A stretch of DNA of 64,000 nt from Trebouxia sp. TZW2008 (Eukaryota; Chlorophyta; Trebouxiophyceae; Trebouxiales; Trebouxiaceae): assembly GCA_002118135.1 (NCBI GenBank), contig BDIU01000511.1, forward strand, positions 31,061-95,060. The letters are read 5' to 3'. The notes beneath the pieces are model-generated. The model saw only the letters and a program-made list of their open reading frames with translations, was not told where the DNA came from and did no database searches. The position numbers and the translations under genes were made by a program. Shown in pieces: positions 34,317 to 45,582 of this stretch. How positions within the stretch are numbered: the first letter of the stretch is position 1; each line of letters starts with the position of its first letter.

Positions 34317-34736
34317 TCAGCAGCTTCACACAGACATTCCTCCAGAAACCAACAATTCTGAAATACCTTGGATTCTGTCAAGAAAGTGCTGTGAAGGTGT
34401 GAAGGTGATGCGTTACGGGCTCTACTACTACTACTGCCTTAAGTACTGTATTATTACTATATGACTTAGAAAAGCATATAGGTAGAGCGTTACAGAAAAC
34501 AGTACTAATTTAATCAGGTTAAAAATAAGAATAATGGGCCTGTGAAGGTAGGATAGGGCTAACAGACACGTGGTGTTTTCAAACAATTAGACCTGGCATT
34601 AGTGACTGCAGTGTTTTAGTCATGCGCTCCCAGTCATTCACAGGGGGACCCTCACATAATCATGACATGACACTGTGAATCACTGTAATTACCTAATGGT
34701 TAGTTGTCAGACATGCAAATATATATATATATATAT
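34317..34736 (-). repeat. Right terminal inverted repeat
   Basis: This is the reverse complement of the left arm, with the outer end in a (TA)n run at 34719-34736. It contains an extra TAG repeat unit relative to the left arm near 34425. Just inside it lie the 5' end of the LRR pseudogene and a plus-strand open frame that has no support. Confidence 0.85.
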
Positions 34737-35395
34737 TCATGTACACTGATGTACAGTAAATGGAGGGTTTCCAGGCCCTGGGTATTTTGCACACTGTTGT
34801 AAATCCATAAGGTCAACATGTTAGAAGTCCAAAAGACGCAAGATAGCACCTTCCATGCATGCACATCTGAGCAGATCAGCTCTCACCTGACCTGTTACAG
34901 CTGCCGTTACAACTTCCTTGCGTGATCAAGGTGCGTCTTCTTCTTCGTGGTCTCGTAGGCTAGCTAGCGATTGCTATGTGAGCTGCAGCGCACGATCATC
35001 TGGCAGCGTCCAAAGTCGATGTACATTGATTGCTGCAACGCTGACCGTTCTCAAGCACGTCCTGCAGTTCTGATACTACTGGTCTAACGATCTGGGCTGA
35101 TCGCTCGATGCGCTGCTTTCAACCCTCTTTGTTATCGCGCTGGCCAGGTACCGGATACCGGGCGCTTCCTCGTTGTTGACATAAGTCAAGCAGGCAGCGG
35201 TAGTTTGCGTCTCGCTGGTCTCGACATATTTAGGACGCCGAGTTGTGACAGCTTTTGTACTTATAGCACCGGGCGCTGCAACCCTGGCTGCAACCTTCTC
35301 GAGTAGCCCTGGCAGGACGCTAGCGATCTCCCTGAAGGATTTACGAAGCGACTGCTGTTAGCTGTCACAGTGATACCTTTGCGCGACCATAGAGT
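34737..35395. other. Upstream region of TMEM18
   Basis: The stretch from the right inverted repeat to the TMEM18 ATG has no supported ORF. No core promoter motif is evident. Confidence 0.5.
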
Positions 35396-36257
35396 ATGAG
35401 CTTCGCGCAAGAAGCTTCGCAAGTCTGGAACCAGCTGCTTGCCGACGTCAAGCAAAAGCTTGCAGAAAATCATCACCAGCAGGGCGTGCTAGACTCGTTC
35501 AGAGCATTCTCTGCAGCTGTAGATTGGCGAGTAAGGCAAAGACGAGTGATGCTTCTAGCTTGCAAAAGACCATTTCACAAAGAGTTGAACCGTTGCAGGA
35601 GCCTTGGCTTGTTGCTGTGCTCAGCTTACAGACTCTGCTCTTCTTCTCTGTGTTGGTGATGCGCAAAAGCAACACCTTCTTGACAGCTGTTTTTGTTTTT
35701 GCAAGTAGGTAATCTGCGCCACTTGCACCCAAACATCGTAAATTGTCAGTAGATAGCATGTTTGCAAGGCTCAATGTCATGTGTATGCAGTGTTGACAGT
35801 CTACAGCTCAGAGCAGCTTAACAGGCTGCTGTCACAGAATTGGCAGACATTTGCTGGACAGCCTTACTTTGACAAGAATGGCATCTTCATCAGTGCTATT
35901 CTTTCTGCTCCCTTAGTGTTGGACATGCTCGTCATTCTGGTGAGACTCCGATTGCTGTATACCGTGCTAGCTGCGCAACATGTTGCATACCCATAGTCAT
36001 ACCGAGCATCACACGCTGCAGCACCGTGTGCTAGGTGCGTGTGGCCCAAGTCATTCTCGCCAGGCAGGCTTGTTCTGAGCGTCTTTGTAGGGATTGCACA
36101 CCCACAGCATAATGAACATGGCTTCTGTCTGCTGCAGATATGCTACTTGTTGAACTTGGGCACCATGCTTGTGCAAATGAAAAGGCAGGAGCTGCGGCAC
36201 AAGGCTAGGCAGAGAGCCAAAGTTGCTCAGCAGCCAGACAGCAAGAAAACCTCCTGA
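35396..36257 (+). CDS. TMEM18: TMEM18 family membrane protein
   Basis: Four exons in phase: 35396-35530, 35599-35704, 35791-35939, 36138-36257, about 169 residues. The family is a small multi-pass protein of the nuclear envelope/ER. Family landmarks are FRAFSAAVDWREPWL, EQLNRLLSQNWQTFAGQPYF, then DKNGIFISAILSAPLVLDM. Three hydrophobic segments are visible: LVAVLSLQTLLFFSVLV, TFLTAVFVFAM and the SAPLVLDMLVIL to CYLLNLGTMLV region. The C-terminal tail is basic (RHKARQRAKVAQQPDSKK), as in animal homologues, where it is reported to bind chromatin. The N-terminal extension is a little longer than in the animal protein. Confidence 0.88.
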
Positions 36258-36340
36258 TTGCAATCAAAGCCAGCAGAAAAAACAAAAGAAAAGTGTACGG
36301 CATTAGGCGTCATAGCGGGAGCCTTTCCTTGTTGGAGCAG

Positions 36341-36715
36341 CCCCAGAGCAGCAGCACACAGGCAGGCAATGTCAAGAAGCATCAGTGGATTGCTTACTTC
36401 TGCTAGATGAAAGCAGCCTAGATGAGGCATGACTGCAACGACAGCAATCAGCGCACAGGCATCAGCAATGTCAAGAGGCATCAGTATGATTGGTCAGCTC
36501 TGCTACACGGAAGCACTCGGGATACATCATGGCTGCATTCTAAGCCAGCAGCACATAGGCATTAGCAGTGTCAAGAGGCATCAGTGTGATTGGTCATTTC
36601 GCTACATGCAGGCAGCCTGAATGAATCATATCTGCAATCAAAGCCAGCAGCACAGAGGCATCAGCAGTGTCAAGAGGCATCAGTGTGATTGGTCAGTCTT
36701 GCTACATGGAAGCAG
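36341..36715. repeat. Minisatellite downstream of TMEM18
   Basis: About four units of 95-120 bases are built from AGCAGCACA(T/G)AGGCAT, CAGCAGTGTCAAGAGGCATC, AGTGTGATTGGTCA and GCTACATG(G/C)A. The last two are the most alike. The rest of the convergent interval 36258-37401 holds no gene. Confidence 0.75.
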
Positions 36716-37401
36716 GTTTGGTAGCCCCAAAGGAACCAACTGTTTCACTGAGGTTTTAGGCACCTGGTGTTGCTAAATTGCTTCATTAAGCAACACTTTG
36801 CGCAGCCTTTGTGAGTAGAACTGTGAAAATAACGGCTTACACTGAGGGGTCTTCTGACTTCGCGGCTTGCAGGGGGCGGCAGCAGAGTACGTCCAGCAAG
36901 CGCACAATTCTGCTAAACAGTCATGGTGATGCGCTTGCGCTCACTTGATGTTGCATCAACTGCCGGGTGTTTGTGTTTGACATCAGAATTTAAAATCTGC
37001 TTTGAAATGCTGCACGGGCTTGTGGTAGACATGCCATGAATCTGATTCATGGCCCATGATGGTCATCTGCATCAAACAACTTAATAATATTCAACGCTCA
37101 TGCTCAGCTTGTCAAGCTCTAGATCTGCAGTTGGCTGGGCACATCAACAGCAGAGCGCGACCTGGCGTATGATGACAAACGCAATCAGTGTCGATCTTGA
37201 AAAAGTTAAGCTAAAAGTTTCGGTCACAAGAGCCAACTGCAATGTAGTTGCGCAATGCAAGCAGAGCAACACTGAGCGTGCTTTGTAGCTCACGCAGTCG
37301 CTGAAGCCGTGTTGCTTTGAATGTTCACCGCTGTGATTATTCAGAAGCAAATTCATCGTGATGTCAGTTCAGGCATTCGTTGAGCTAATGTACAAGACAC
37401 A

Positions 37402-40400
37402 TCACGCCGAGCCTTGAAACGATTGTCTAAGCTTGGCAACATAGTCCTTTTTCTCCAAACAGTCCCTATCATCAATTCCTCGGTCGTCTAGAAGCTGTTT
37501 GAGTTGCCCTACTTTCAATTTACTGAAGTCTGTCTGAAAGTCTAGCTTGACCACTGCAGACACATCACACACATTGAGCAATGTCCTTATTGCTATCACA
37601 TGCAGATGCAGACTTGCACATATGGCATCAGCATGCTTTACCATGCATGCAATTGCAAAACCTCATTCATGCATCAAAGATTGCACCAAAGATTGCATCA
37701 AACATTGCACACACAATGCAAGCCATGCACATGACCAATAATGTGTAAATTGAACTGCGCAAGGCTGCCATGTATCTTACTCGAACCGCACTTCCGGCCA
37801 CTGCTATATTGATCAAGGAATTTGCTGATGGGCCCGGACTTGAAGTCGCCACTGTAGTGTTGTATCTGAGACTCATCGCCATTGCATATGGCTATCAAGG
37901 CTGGATAGCTGCAAACCATGCACAAGCAATAGTGAGACAACAGCAGCAGCAGCAGCCATAGCAGCAGCAGCAGCAGCAGCAACAGCAACAAGCACATGAG
38001 GTAACACATACTGGGCCTTTTTTTTATGAACTCTCTCTTTTTGCTTTTTGCTGCTGTGCATATGACCTCCATCAGGAACAGCATCTTTGCAATGCTTGCT
38101 GGTTGTGTAAGCCTTGTATGCATGCTGAGAGAGCCGTGCAAAATTTGCAACAGCAGCAGCAGCAATGTACAGCCAACTCAAATTCTTGTACTGCAATCCA
38201 ACTCACTTGTCAACTTTGAATTGCTCTGACAGCTCCTTATTGGACCCTCTCGCCTCCCCAAAAGCAACCTTGCCAGCATAACGGCCTGACAAGGCCTTGT
38301 ACAACGGCGCAGTATCGCTTTTGGCAGTCAACAGCATCACACACAAACCCCACGAAGCGCTTTCCTTGCCGATTTTGCTGCTGCTGCTGCTGCTGCACCG
38401 TTGCAAAAAATCTGATAGCTGAGCTGGCTTGTTGACTGTGACCACCTTGTTGGGAATGAGGCTCATGCCCCAGTTCTTAAGGGCTGATGCAGATCTGTCA
38501 CCTTGGTAGTCGCTGATCTTGCCATTAACAACTGACTTGATTGTTGGATAGCCTCTGACGCTGCAGCAAGGCATCAGCTGCTCAGAAGCTGTGAAAGTTT
38601 GCATGCAGCATGCAGCATTCAAACATTGCATTTGGCCATGAGACAATAGTAATCTGAGGAACATGAGCAGCTTGGACAGAATCATAAATGCGAGTGTGTC
38701 TCATGCAATAATAGTGTTGTTCCATACACTCAATGTGCCTTCACGTACACATTGACATGGTTGTCGTTGCTGGCGCTGATGAGCACTGCCCGGTCACTGA
38801 CTTTACACAATTCTAAAGCTTATGTAAAGTGCATCAAGGGGGACAAAAGTAGAGACAATGGTCTGCATTCACATTGGCCATTGTGGTCTTCACAAGCAAC
38901 CGCTGAACAACTCACCCATGCTTGCTGCATAGCTGCTTCTCTTCATCGCAGTTGACAGCTGCCACCTTGACCAAGCCCTTCAGTGACTCTGCTACCTTGG
39001 ACCATTTGGGCACCAACTGCTTGCAGTGACCACACCTGCAGATGTCAGTCAAGATTGATGTATCCTCTGTTCACACAAAGGATAAAGCTAAGTCTTGGTC
39101 ATCATGTTGCTGATTTCCAGTAAGTCTTTTATGTAATTGTGTACAGTTGAAAACGACAGTCTGACAGCTGCCTTGGACCATTTGGGCACCAATTGCTTGG
39201 AGTGCCCACACCTGTAGATGTCAGCAAATTTGAAAAGTGCGATACCTTGTGTGTTGCGTGTTGTGTTTGTGTTATGTGTTGTCTTTGTGTTTTGCCCACT
39301 CAAGTTTGCTCTTGGTCACTTCATTGTCGAGTGCTGGTGGGTGGCATTGGTGTTTGCACGGGTGTGACAATCGAAAGTGTGACTGCTCACTATCTAAAAG
39401 GAATTTGTATAACTTGGAGCAACCAGGGTTTTGACATGGCTAGAAGTGCCCAAGTACTGACTTGTTGCCATATATGACTATTTCTGCAATATTTGGCGCA
39501 ATAGTCAGGCTTGTATGTCAATGCCACACGTCACACGTCACTCAGAGTCATCACGAAGAAACAAGGTGGCAGTGTCTGAATTGCGGACTTGAGGCCTGTT
39601 TCTGATACGATGTTGCATATGGACAATGTGCTGTGCGTGCAAGCAGATCACCAGTGGCATTCAAACAGATGCATGCTGTCTGCATTGAGAAAACCCTTGC
39701 AGGACAGTCAATGCAAAGGCTTGCACATGATGTAAAAATATGTGTTCGTTCAGTTGTTTGAGACGCATGCTAGGTAGGCTCAGCAGGCCCAATTTGGTAC
39801 GTACTGGAGCATCGGCTATCTCCAAACGATTTGGTCCTTTGCTGACCTGAGTCATTTGAACTGAGTATGGAGGGCAAAGAGATCTTTGTACACAATGATC
39901 TGCCAAGTGTTTCTGAGATGTAGAATTGCATTGGGAAGAGCTTACCATGGGGCATAAAATTCCACCAGATAGACAGACTGGTCTCGTGAGCCTGGAAAGT
40001 TGCTGAAGGTCAGAGACACTACATGTTGATCGCCTTCATACAGACCACCGCCGTCGCCACCACCCTGCAACAACATAACCTCTTGATGATCTTTCCCTCC
40101 TGAGAAACAGCATCGTACAGCCCAACGCCACCGCCGCCAATGCCGCTTCCCTGCCACTACAGAATGATTGATATGGCTCTTGCTTTTGTGTTGATAATCA
40201 ACTGAATATGCTTGCTAGACAGGCTTTGGAAGCCAACAGCCAGGTGTGTACAGATGCAATCAAATGCTTCAACGCCGAACGTGGGAACACCTGGGAACAT
40301 GTTGTTACTCCTGCACACCATAGCATCTGGGAACATAGATGACTTTGAGTGGCGACCTGAATCTTGACATGCATATAGCGTCAAGGAATGCAAATGACAC

Positions 40401-43400
40401 AAGGTGACTTTTAGTAATAGCAGCTTGCAATATCAATTGCAAACAAATATTGGTCTCGATGCATCTTGGACGGACGCTTGCTTCTGCCCAGTGTACGTGT
40501 AGGCCTGTGTCCAGCTGATGCATAGCAGCTCTGGGCAACTATAAGCTGAATCAGTGTCTGCTCATGCACAAAGGGCACCACTATGGTTTGCATGCTGCCA
40601 TTGAGTTCTCAGGACTTTGTACCTGCATATAGCTTGATGGTATGCAAGTGGCACCCGATTTGCAGGCACAATCTGACTACATGTGTCCGTGGGCAGACAC
40701 TTGATTCTCTCCAGCATATGTGTGCTTTCGTGCCCAGCTGACTCAGAGTTGCTCAAAGCCGGGTGGTAGCTCAGAGAGTAACTGTGAACTACCACCAGGT
40801 TTTCAGCAGCTCTGGGTTTGCTGCTTTTGCAATCCCGCGTGTGCAGGGCAGATGCAAGTGTCTGACCATAGATACGTAGAGGCCGACCATTGCCTGCAAG
40901 TGGCTTGTCCTTGATTGATAACCTTTGCGTGAGTCCAGCCTTGAGCAGAGGGTAACAATGTCAAGTCAATGCTTGCCAGTGAGATTTGACAATCCTTTGC
41001 CAGAGAGCAAATGTGAGCCACCACATAGCTCTCAGGTGCTCCAAATCATATGGGCTTGTCTGGACTTGTGCAAAAAATAGCAATCTCGAGTTCATGCTTG
41101 CCAGCAAGGTTCTCAGAACCTTGCCAGATGTATAGAGCAGCACCAGATTGCTCTCCAAACACATGCGTCTAGAGGCATTCACTGCCTATGCAAGTGAGCT
41201 CTCAAACTGCTGTGGTTTGTATACCGACAGCACCAGCCAACTGCATTTCCCACAAGGACTGCCAATGCATGTGATCTCTTCATCTAATAAACTCTCTGTA
41301 TACTATTGTCTTCAATGTATCTCTGTGACAGCTGACAGCATCAACCAATGCCAACTGACATAACAAGTGCCAATGTAAGTACGCCCTCTATGCATTTGAG
41401 TCTCTGAATGCCATTGTTCTCAAAAGATCTCCAGGACAGCTAACAGCTGATGTCAATTGATACAACGGCAGTGATGCTAAGAATGATGAGGGCTTACTTG
41501 CTGCTGACGCTGACCTCTCTTGCCCTGCTGTCTTCTTCCACCCGCTCCCCCTGGCATGCCACCCCCCATTCCTCCAGGCATACCCCCTCCCATGCCCCCC
41601 ATGCCCCCCATACCACCCATGCCTCCCATCGCTGCAGCACTCAAGATGGAGTTATACAGTTGCATCAGCCAGGGATTGGAAGGCAGAAAGAAAGCTTGTC
41701 TTTTGTTGCCGTGAAGCAATATGCGTCCTTCCTGGCTGATCCCCTCCTATACCCCTCATCAACCCCATGCCACCCAACAACTGTGCAACAACTGTGAGGT
41801 TTTTGTGCTGACTGCTACAGGGTCCAAAATGACACTCACAAAGCTCGTGTGTTGTTGCACCCAAGCCAATTGCATCAATCCTGGCATACCTCCCCTCATA
41901 CCCCTCATACCTCCCATGCCACCCATCCCACCCATGCCTCCCGTTACTGCAGCACTCGCAAGATTTTGCCGATGTTTCAGCAAAGACCCGAAGGTAAGCA
42001 CACGGGCAAACACAAAGATTTTCTGTTGTTACGCTGCACCCATCTACCCCATCTGCCAGCAGCTATGTCTGAAGATCAAACATCATGTTCGCTGCACAAC
42101 CCCCTCCCATACCCCCTATGGCCCCCACGCCTCCCATTGTTGCAGCATTCTCACTAACACAGTTGTTGCAGCATTGACAGCAGCACAGTCGCTCCAACTT
42201 GGGGTCAAGCGGCATACACGAAGCTTGTGCGCTTTGGACCTGAAGCCAACCTCTGACTCAAAACAGTGACAAGTCCATGAGGTCCACAGGTCACAGGTCG
42301 TGGTATCTGTTAGCTGCATAGGTAACATGCGCACAATGAATGTGCAACAGCAGCAAAGACAAAGCTTATCTTTTTGAAGATGAACCCAACTGGCTGACTC
42401 AAAGCAGTGTAAAGCAATGTAAGCAGTGTAAGCAGTGCAAGTGCTTGCTTCAGCAGGTGAGCTAAGGTTAATGAGATGCACAGGTCATAGGCTTTGGTCT
42501 GTGAGCTGTATAAGAATGAAGCACCAAAAAGAGAAGTCTATCCCATCAGGCGTTAAAACATTAGGAGGCTCTGTCAACAGAAGCACCCCAGAAGACAAGT
42601 AACATGCACACAACATTAGCACTCACGTCCAACATTAGCAATTGTCAAGAATGCCTACCGCCAAGAATGTCTTCAATCCCCCCACCTCCCATGCCGCGAC
42701 CGCCAACCCCACCGCCCATGTTGAACTTCGTCCTCTGCTGGCCACCGCCACCACTGCCCATGCCACCACCAAAGAAACTGTTGAACATTTCAAAGGGGTC
42801 TCCAGAGCTCTGCAGCATACAACGTACAATTGATCAACAGTGTAGTTGAAAGACGTTAAGCAAAATAGACAGATCTCCACAGCTACATTGTGTTCAAACG
42901 GCATCACATTCAGCACATAAAGAGCCAGTTCTATCTCTTCAACAATGCTGCCGACAATGGTTGAAGAGGTTTGGGGTTGTCCCAGGTGGATATGCAGTTG
43001 CAGTGCTTGCCCCATCATCTACACACCTTCATTTGATAAGATAAGGCCTGCTGTATGGCCTACAGGAACAGGGTGAGGCATACCTGTTACCTACCTCATG
43101 TTTGCGCGGGCACAGGTGTCAAGTCAATCAACCAAAAAATGCTGTTCATTGTGTTCAACTCAGCCATGAGAACCTGACACCGTACAACGCCCTGCTGAAC
43201 TGCTGCAAACGAAAAGGCAATATGTGACACTCAATGACTAAATTGACAGCCTGACTGGACAACATTGGGCAGGCTGAACGGTGGCTGCCAATTGCAGCAT
43301 TGTGATAGCAGCCTCACAGCATGAATCAATTCAAAAGCAGCACAGCCTTTGAGCATCAGCATAGGCTTCTGTGCAAGCCAAGTCAGAAGCAATTAAAGTA

Positions 43401-45237
43401 CATGCTGCAAATGTGAGAATGTATTGAGATGACTTCTGACTTGTCAATCTTAAGCCTACATTGGCACTGTGGCTGCTGTGGCAGCAATATTATGACACAT
43501 ATACATAAAACAAGGCAAGCGCATTGTACAGCTGCCGCTGAAAGGTGGCAGTCAATTGCAGCACTTTCATAGCAGCCTCACAGCATGAGTCACTCCTACA
43601 GCAGCACAGCTTTTGAGCATCAGAGGCAACTCTGTATGCTAAATTAGATGTCATTTCAATGCATGCCGCAATTCTGAGGATGCAATGACTTTTGACTGTA
43701 CACTTGCAAGCTCGTTTTGCTAAAGTGGCTTCTGTGGCAGCAATATCAGGTGATATAGCTCCAACAGCAGCACAGCTTTTGAGCATCAGCATAGGCGCCC
43801 TGGAATGCCAAGCCAGAGACTTTGTCGGCACATTCTGCAAATGTGAGAGTGTGTTGGCATGACTTCTGACTCGTCAAATCTGAGCCTACGCTGATACTGT
43901 GGCGGCTCTGGCAGCAATATCATGACATACACATATACAAGAACGCAGGCACACTGCAGTGTAAAGCGGTTTGACTGATGACATTGCAGACACTGAATAT
44001 TGACCAGTCGCCAGGACGGAGACCAAATGTACGCTGCATGAGACCCTTTCGCATGACAGGGTCTCTTTGACACTACAATGGATACACAGAGCAGCCGACA
44101 TCTGCAAATGTGCCTGCAAAAGCTCCTGTGCTGCTTCTGCATTAGAAGCTCCTGTTGTGACACCTAACAGAGTAGACTTGCTGTTTTGTCCCTTGGACTT
44201 CTTACAGCAAAATGATGACCTGAAATGCTGACCTGAAATCTGAATCCACCTGGTCCGCCAGGGAAGGGGCCTCCAGGGCCTCCAGGACCAGGCCCACCTG
44301 GGCCCTCTGGTCGCAGCCCTTCTTCGCCATACTGCAACCACAGGTGAGCAGCTGGTGAGATCATTGTGATAAGCAACAATACATTACACGTTCTAGCAAA
44401 GGTGCTAGGTGTGTGGCGCAAGTCCTTTCTCGCCAGGCAGGGTTGTGCTGAGGACATCTGATGCCCAGGTGCTGATAGTCAGGCAAGACATTGTTATTCC
44501 AGATGTTTCTAGGCTGACCCGTCTTGCAGCAGCCATCTGGCCTTTCTGCTACAATGTTGTTGCTGCTGGACACAGGACTGTCTGATACCTACTCCACATG
44601 TCAGTGCCAGTCACACTGACGTGAACGGGCTGCCAGCGTGGTTACATGGGTCTGATCTGCGAAGCAAGGTGTGCAGCAAGCATTGGGCGTTGCTGTTGCT
44701 GCATGAACAGTTGTGTGGCTGTTCAACAAACCTCAGGTTTCAATGCATGTGTGCCTGGTGGGGTTGCCAATGTTTAGCATCTGCACCTACCTGATCGTAG
44801 AGCTTACGCTTGTCCCCATCCACTAGCACCTCATAAGCTGCAGCGACCTGAAGGGACACAACGTGCTTATTTCCGTTTACCCCGCTGCAGCCAAGAGCGA
44901 CCGATACGAAATGCAGCTTAAATCAGAGCCGTACATCACGGAACTTCTCCTCAGCTTTTTCGAGGTTGTCTGGATTGCGATCTGGATGCCACTTCCTGAA
45001 ACGCCACAAAGCGTAAGTGTAAGAGTTTGCTGCAAGATGCCGAAGGGTGAGCGGACGCCGCAGTCAGGCGTACATGGCTTGCTTCCGGTAGGCTCGCTTG
45101 ATGGTTGCCTCATCTGCATCGCTTGAGATCCCTAGGAGATCGTAGTACTTGCTGTCGCGAACAGCTGCAGTGCAAGCTAGATGCAATAGCAGGACCGACA
45201 CGCTAAATAACGTCTGCAGTCGCCGACACTCTCGCAT
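37402..45237 (-). CDS. ER DnaJ-thioredoxin (DnaJ-PDI) fusion protein
   Basis: Twelve minus-strand exons agree in phase: 45237-45074, 44995-44935, 44847-44791, 44331-44233, 42809-42659, 41946-41890, 41631-41498, 40064-39946, 39035-38916, 38560-38207, 37908-37781, 37553-37402, about 531 residues. It starts with a signal peptide (LFSVSVLLLHLACTAAV). A J domain follows: YYDLLGISSDADEATIKRAY and KWHPDRNPDN, with the HPD motif that stimulates Hsp70. Next is a Gly/Pro/Met-rich linker. Then comes a thioredoxin domain with YLVEFYAPW, catalytic CGHC and cis-Pro VRGYPTIK. A second thioredoxin-like fold without a CxxC follows. The C-terminal helical hairpin is FSKLKVGQLKQLLDDRGI (SAP/ARMET-like). The order suggests an ER co-chaperone/oxidoreductase like ERdj5. 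No KDEL or HDEL ending is present (it ends QSFQGSA). A Ser run is encoded by AGC triplets. Confidence 0.88.
39160..39215 (-). pseudogene. Echo of the thioredoxin active-site exon, CGHS
   Basis: About 170 bases upstream of the working exon (39035-38916), a second copy of its acceptor and first ~45 bases reads CGHSKQLVPKWSKAA. The working exon reads CGHCKQLVPKWSKVA. The second catalytic Cys has become Ser. The similarity ends after the WSK block, and no matching donor follows in phase. If ever spliced in, it would make a trapping-type active site; more likely it is dead. Confidence 0.75.
40075..40152 (-). repeat. Echo of the DnaJ-Trx linker exon
   Basis: Just upstream of the exon starting at 40064 (GGGDGGGLYEGDQ) lies a CAG acceptor followed by GSGIGGGGVGLYDAVS. 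This looks like a diverged copy of the exon start. It is open in its own frame but shifts frame before the working acceptor. It could serve as an alternative exon start only with a frame change. Confidence 0.45.
41498..42150 (-). repeat. Copies of a Gly-Met linker exon
   Basis: Three segments share GTGCTGCAG or TTGCTGCAA-like acceptors followed by MGG repeats. Two, at 41631-41498 and 41946-41890, are in phase and modelled as exons. A third, near 42145-42100 (MGGVGAIGGMGGG), has a weakened acceptor (GCAACA) and no useful donor. All encode Gly-Met linker between the J and thioredoxin domains. Adding or skipping one would mainly change linker length. Confidence 0.65.
42872..42949 (-). mobile_element. 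Copia Gag scrap in a DnaJ-Trx intron
   Basis: The minus-strand frame reads VEEIELALYVLNVMPFEHNV. It aligns with VEEPEVALHVLNGLPSDYNV of the Gag fragment at 31638-31946 (about 60% identical over ~27 residues). Only this piece remains. It sits in intron 4 in the same orientation as the host gene. Confidence 0.6.
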
Positions 45238-45582
45238 GGCGACGCCGCTGTTCGTTGGTCGCGAGACAGCCAGTCAACGCAAGTGCGAGGAGCAATGACA
45301 CGCCCGACCCTTAGAGAAGGGAGTGCAGCGAGTTCTCCAGAGAACGCTGTTTGCTGCTGCGTGATTCGCTGTAAAGAAGCACGTGCATCAAGACAAGACG
45401 AGAGACACAACTTCCTCTCTGACTTTGAGATGACTTGCCCTGACTTTGTCTGCAGAAATGCTCTGTCTATGTGCAGTATGCGCTTAGCAACAGGACTTGC
45501 AATACCAGCATTTGTGGAGGCACCGTCCTGTACGGCCTTGCCGCCAACTGCATTTGGTCCGAGCACGGCACGCTAGCCGTGT
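45238..45582. promoter_or_regulatory. Bidirectional upstream region, DnaJ-Trx and NSUN6
   Basis: 345 bases separate the two ATGs of a head-to-head pair. The plus-strand open frame through it is without family support. Shared control of an ER chaperone and an RNA methyltransferase is inference from layout. Confidence 0.45.

Larger units (their letters stand above)
29350..34736. mobile_element. 5.4-kb segment with ~420-bp terminal inverted repeats
   Basis: A 424-base left arm (29350-29773) and a right arm (34317-34736) are inverted copies at roughly 90% identity by eye. Both outer ends abut a TA dinucleotide run, so insertion at a TA target is likely. The interior holds minus-strand pieces of several unrelated genes: a hypothetical frameshifted ORF, a copia-type gag fragment, a recombinase-like fragment and a frameshifted LRR gene. 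None encodes an intact transposase that I can see. Long-TIR DNA elements such as MULEs, or a remnant of a larger integrated element, are both possible. Two separate insertions of one short element in opposite orientation would give the same picture. Confidence 0.6.

Noticed and set aside
41721..42269. Plus-strand Pro/His-rich ORFs opposite the Gly-Met exons
   Set aside because: They are complementary to the GGN/ATG-rich coding repeats of the DnaJ-Trx gene and have no independent support.
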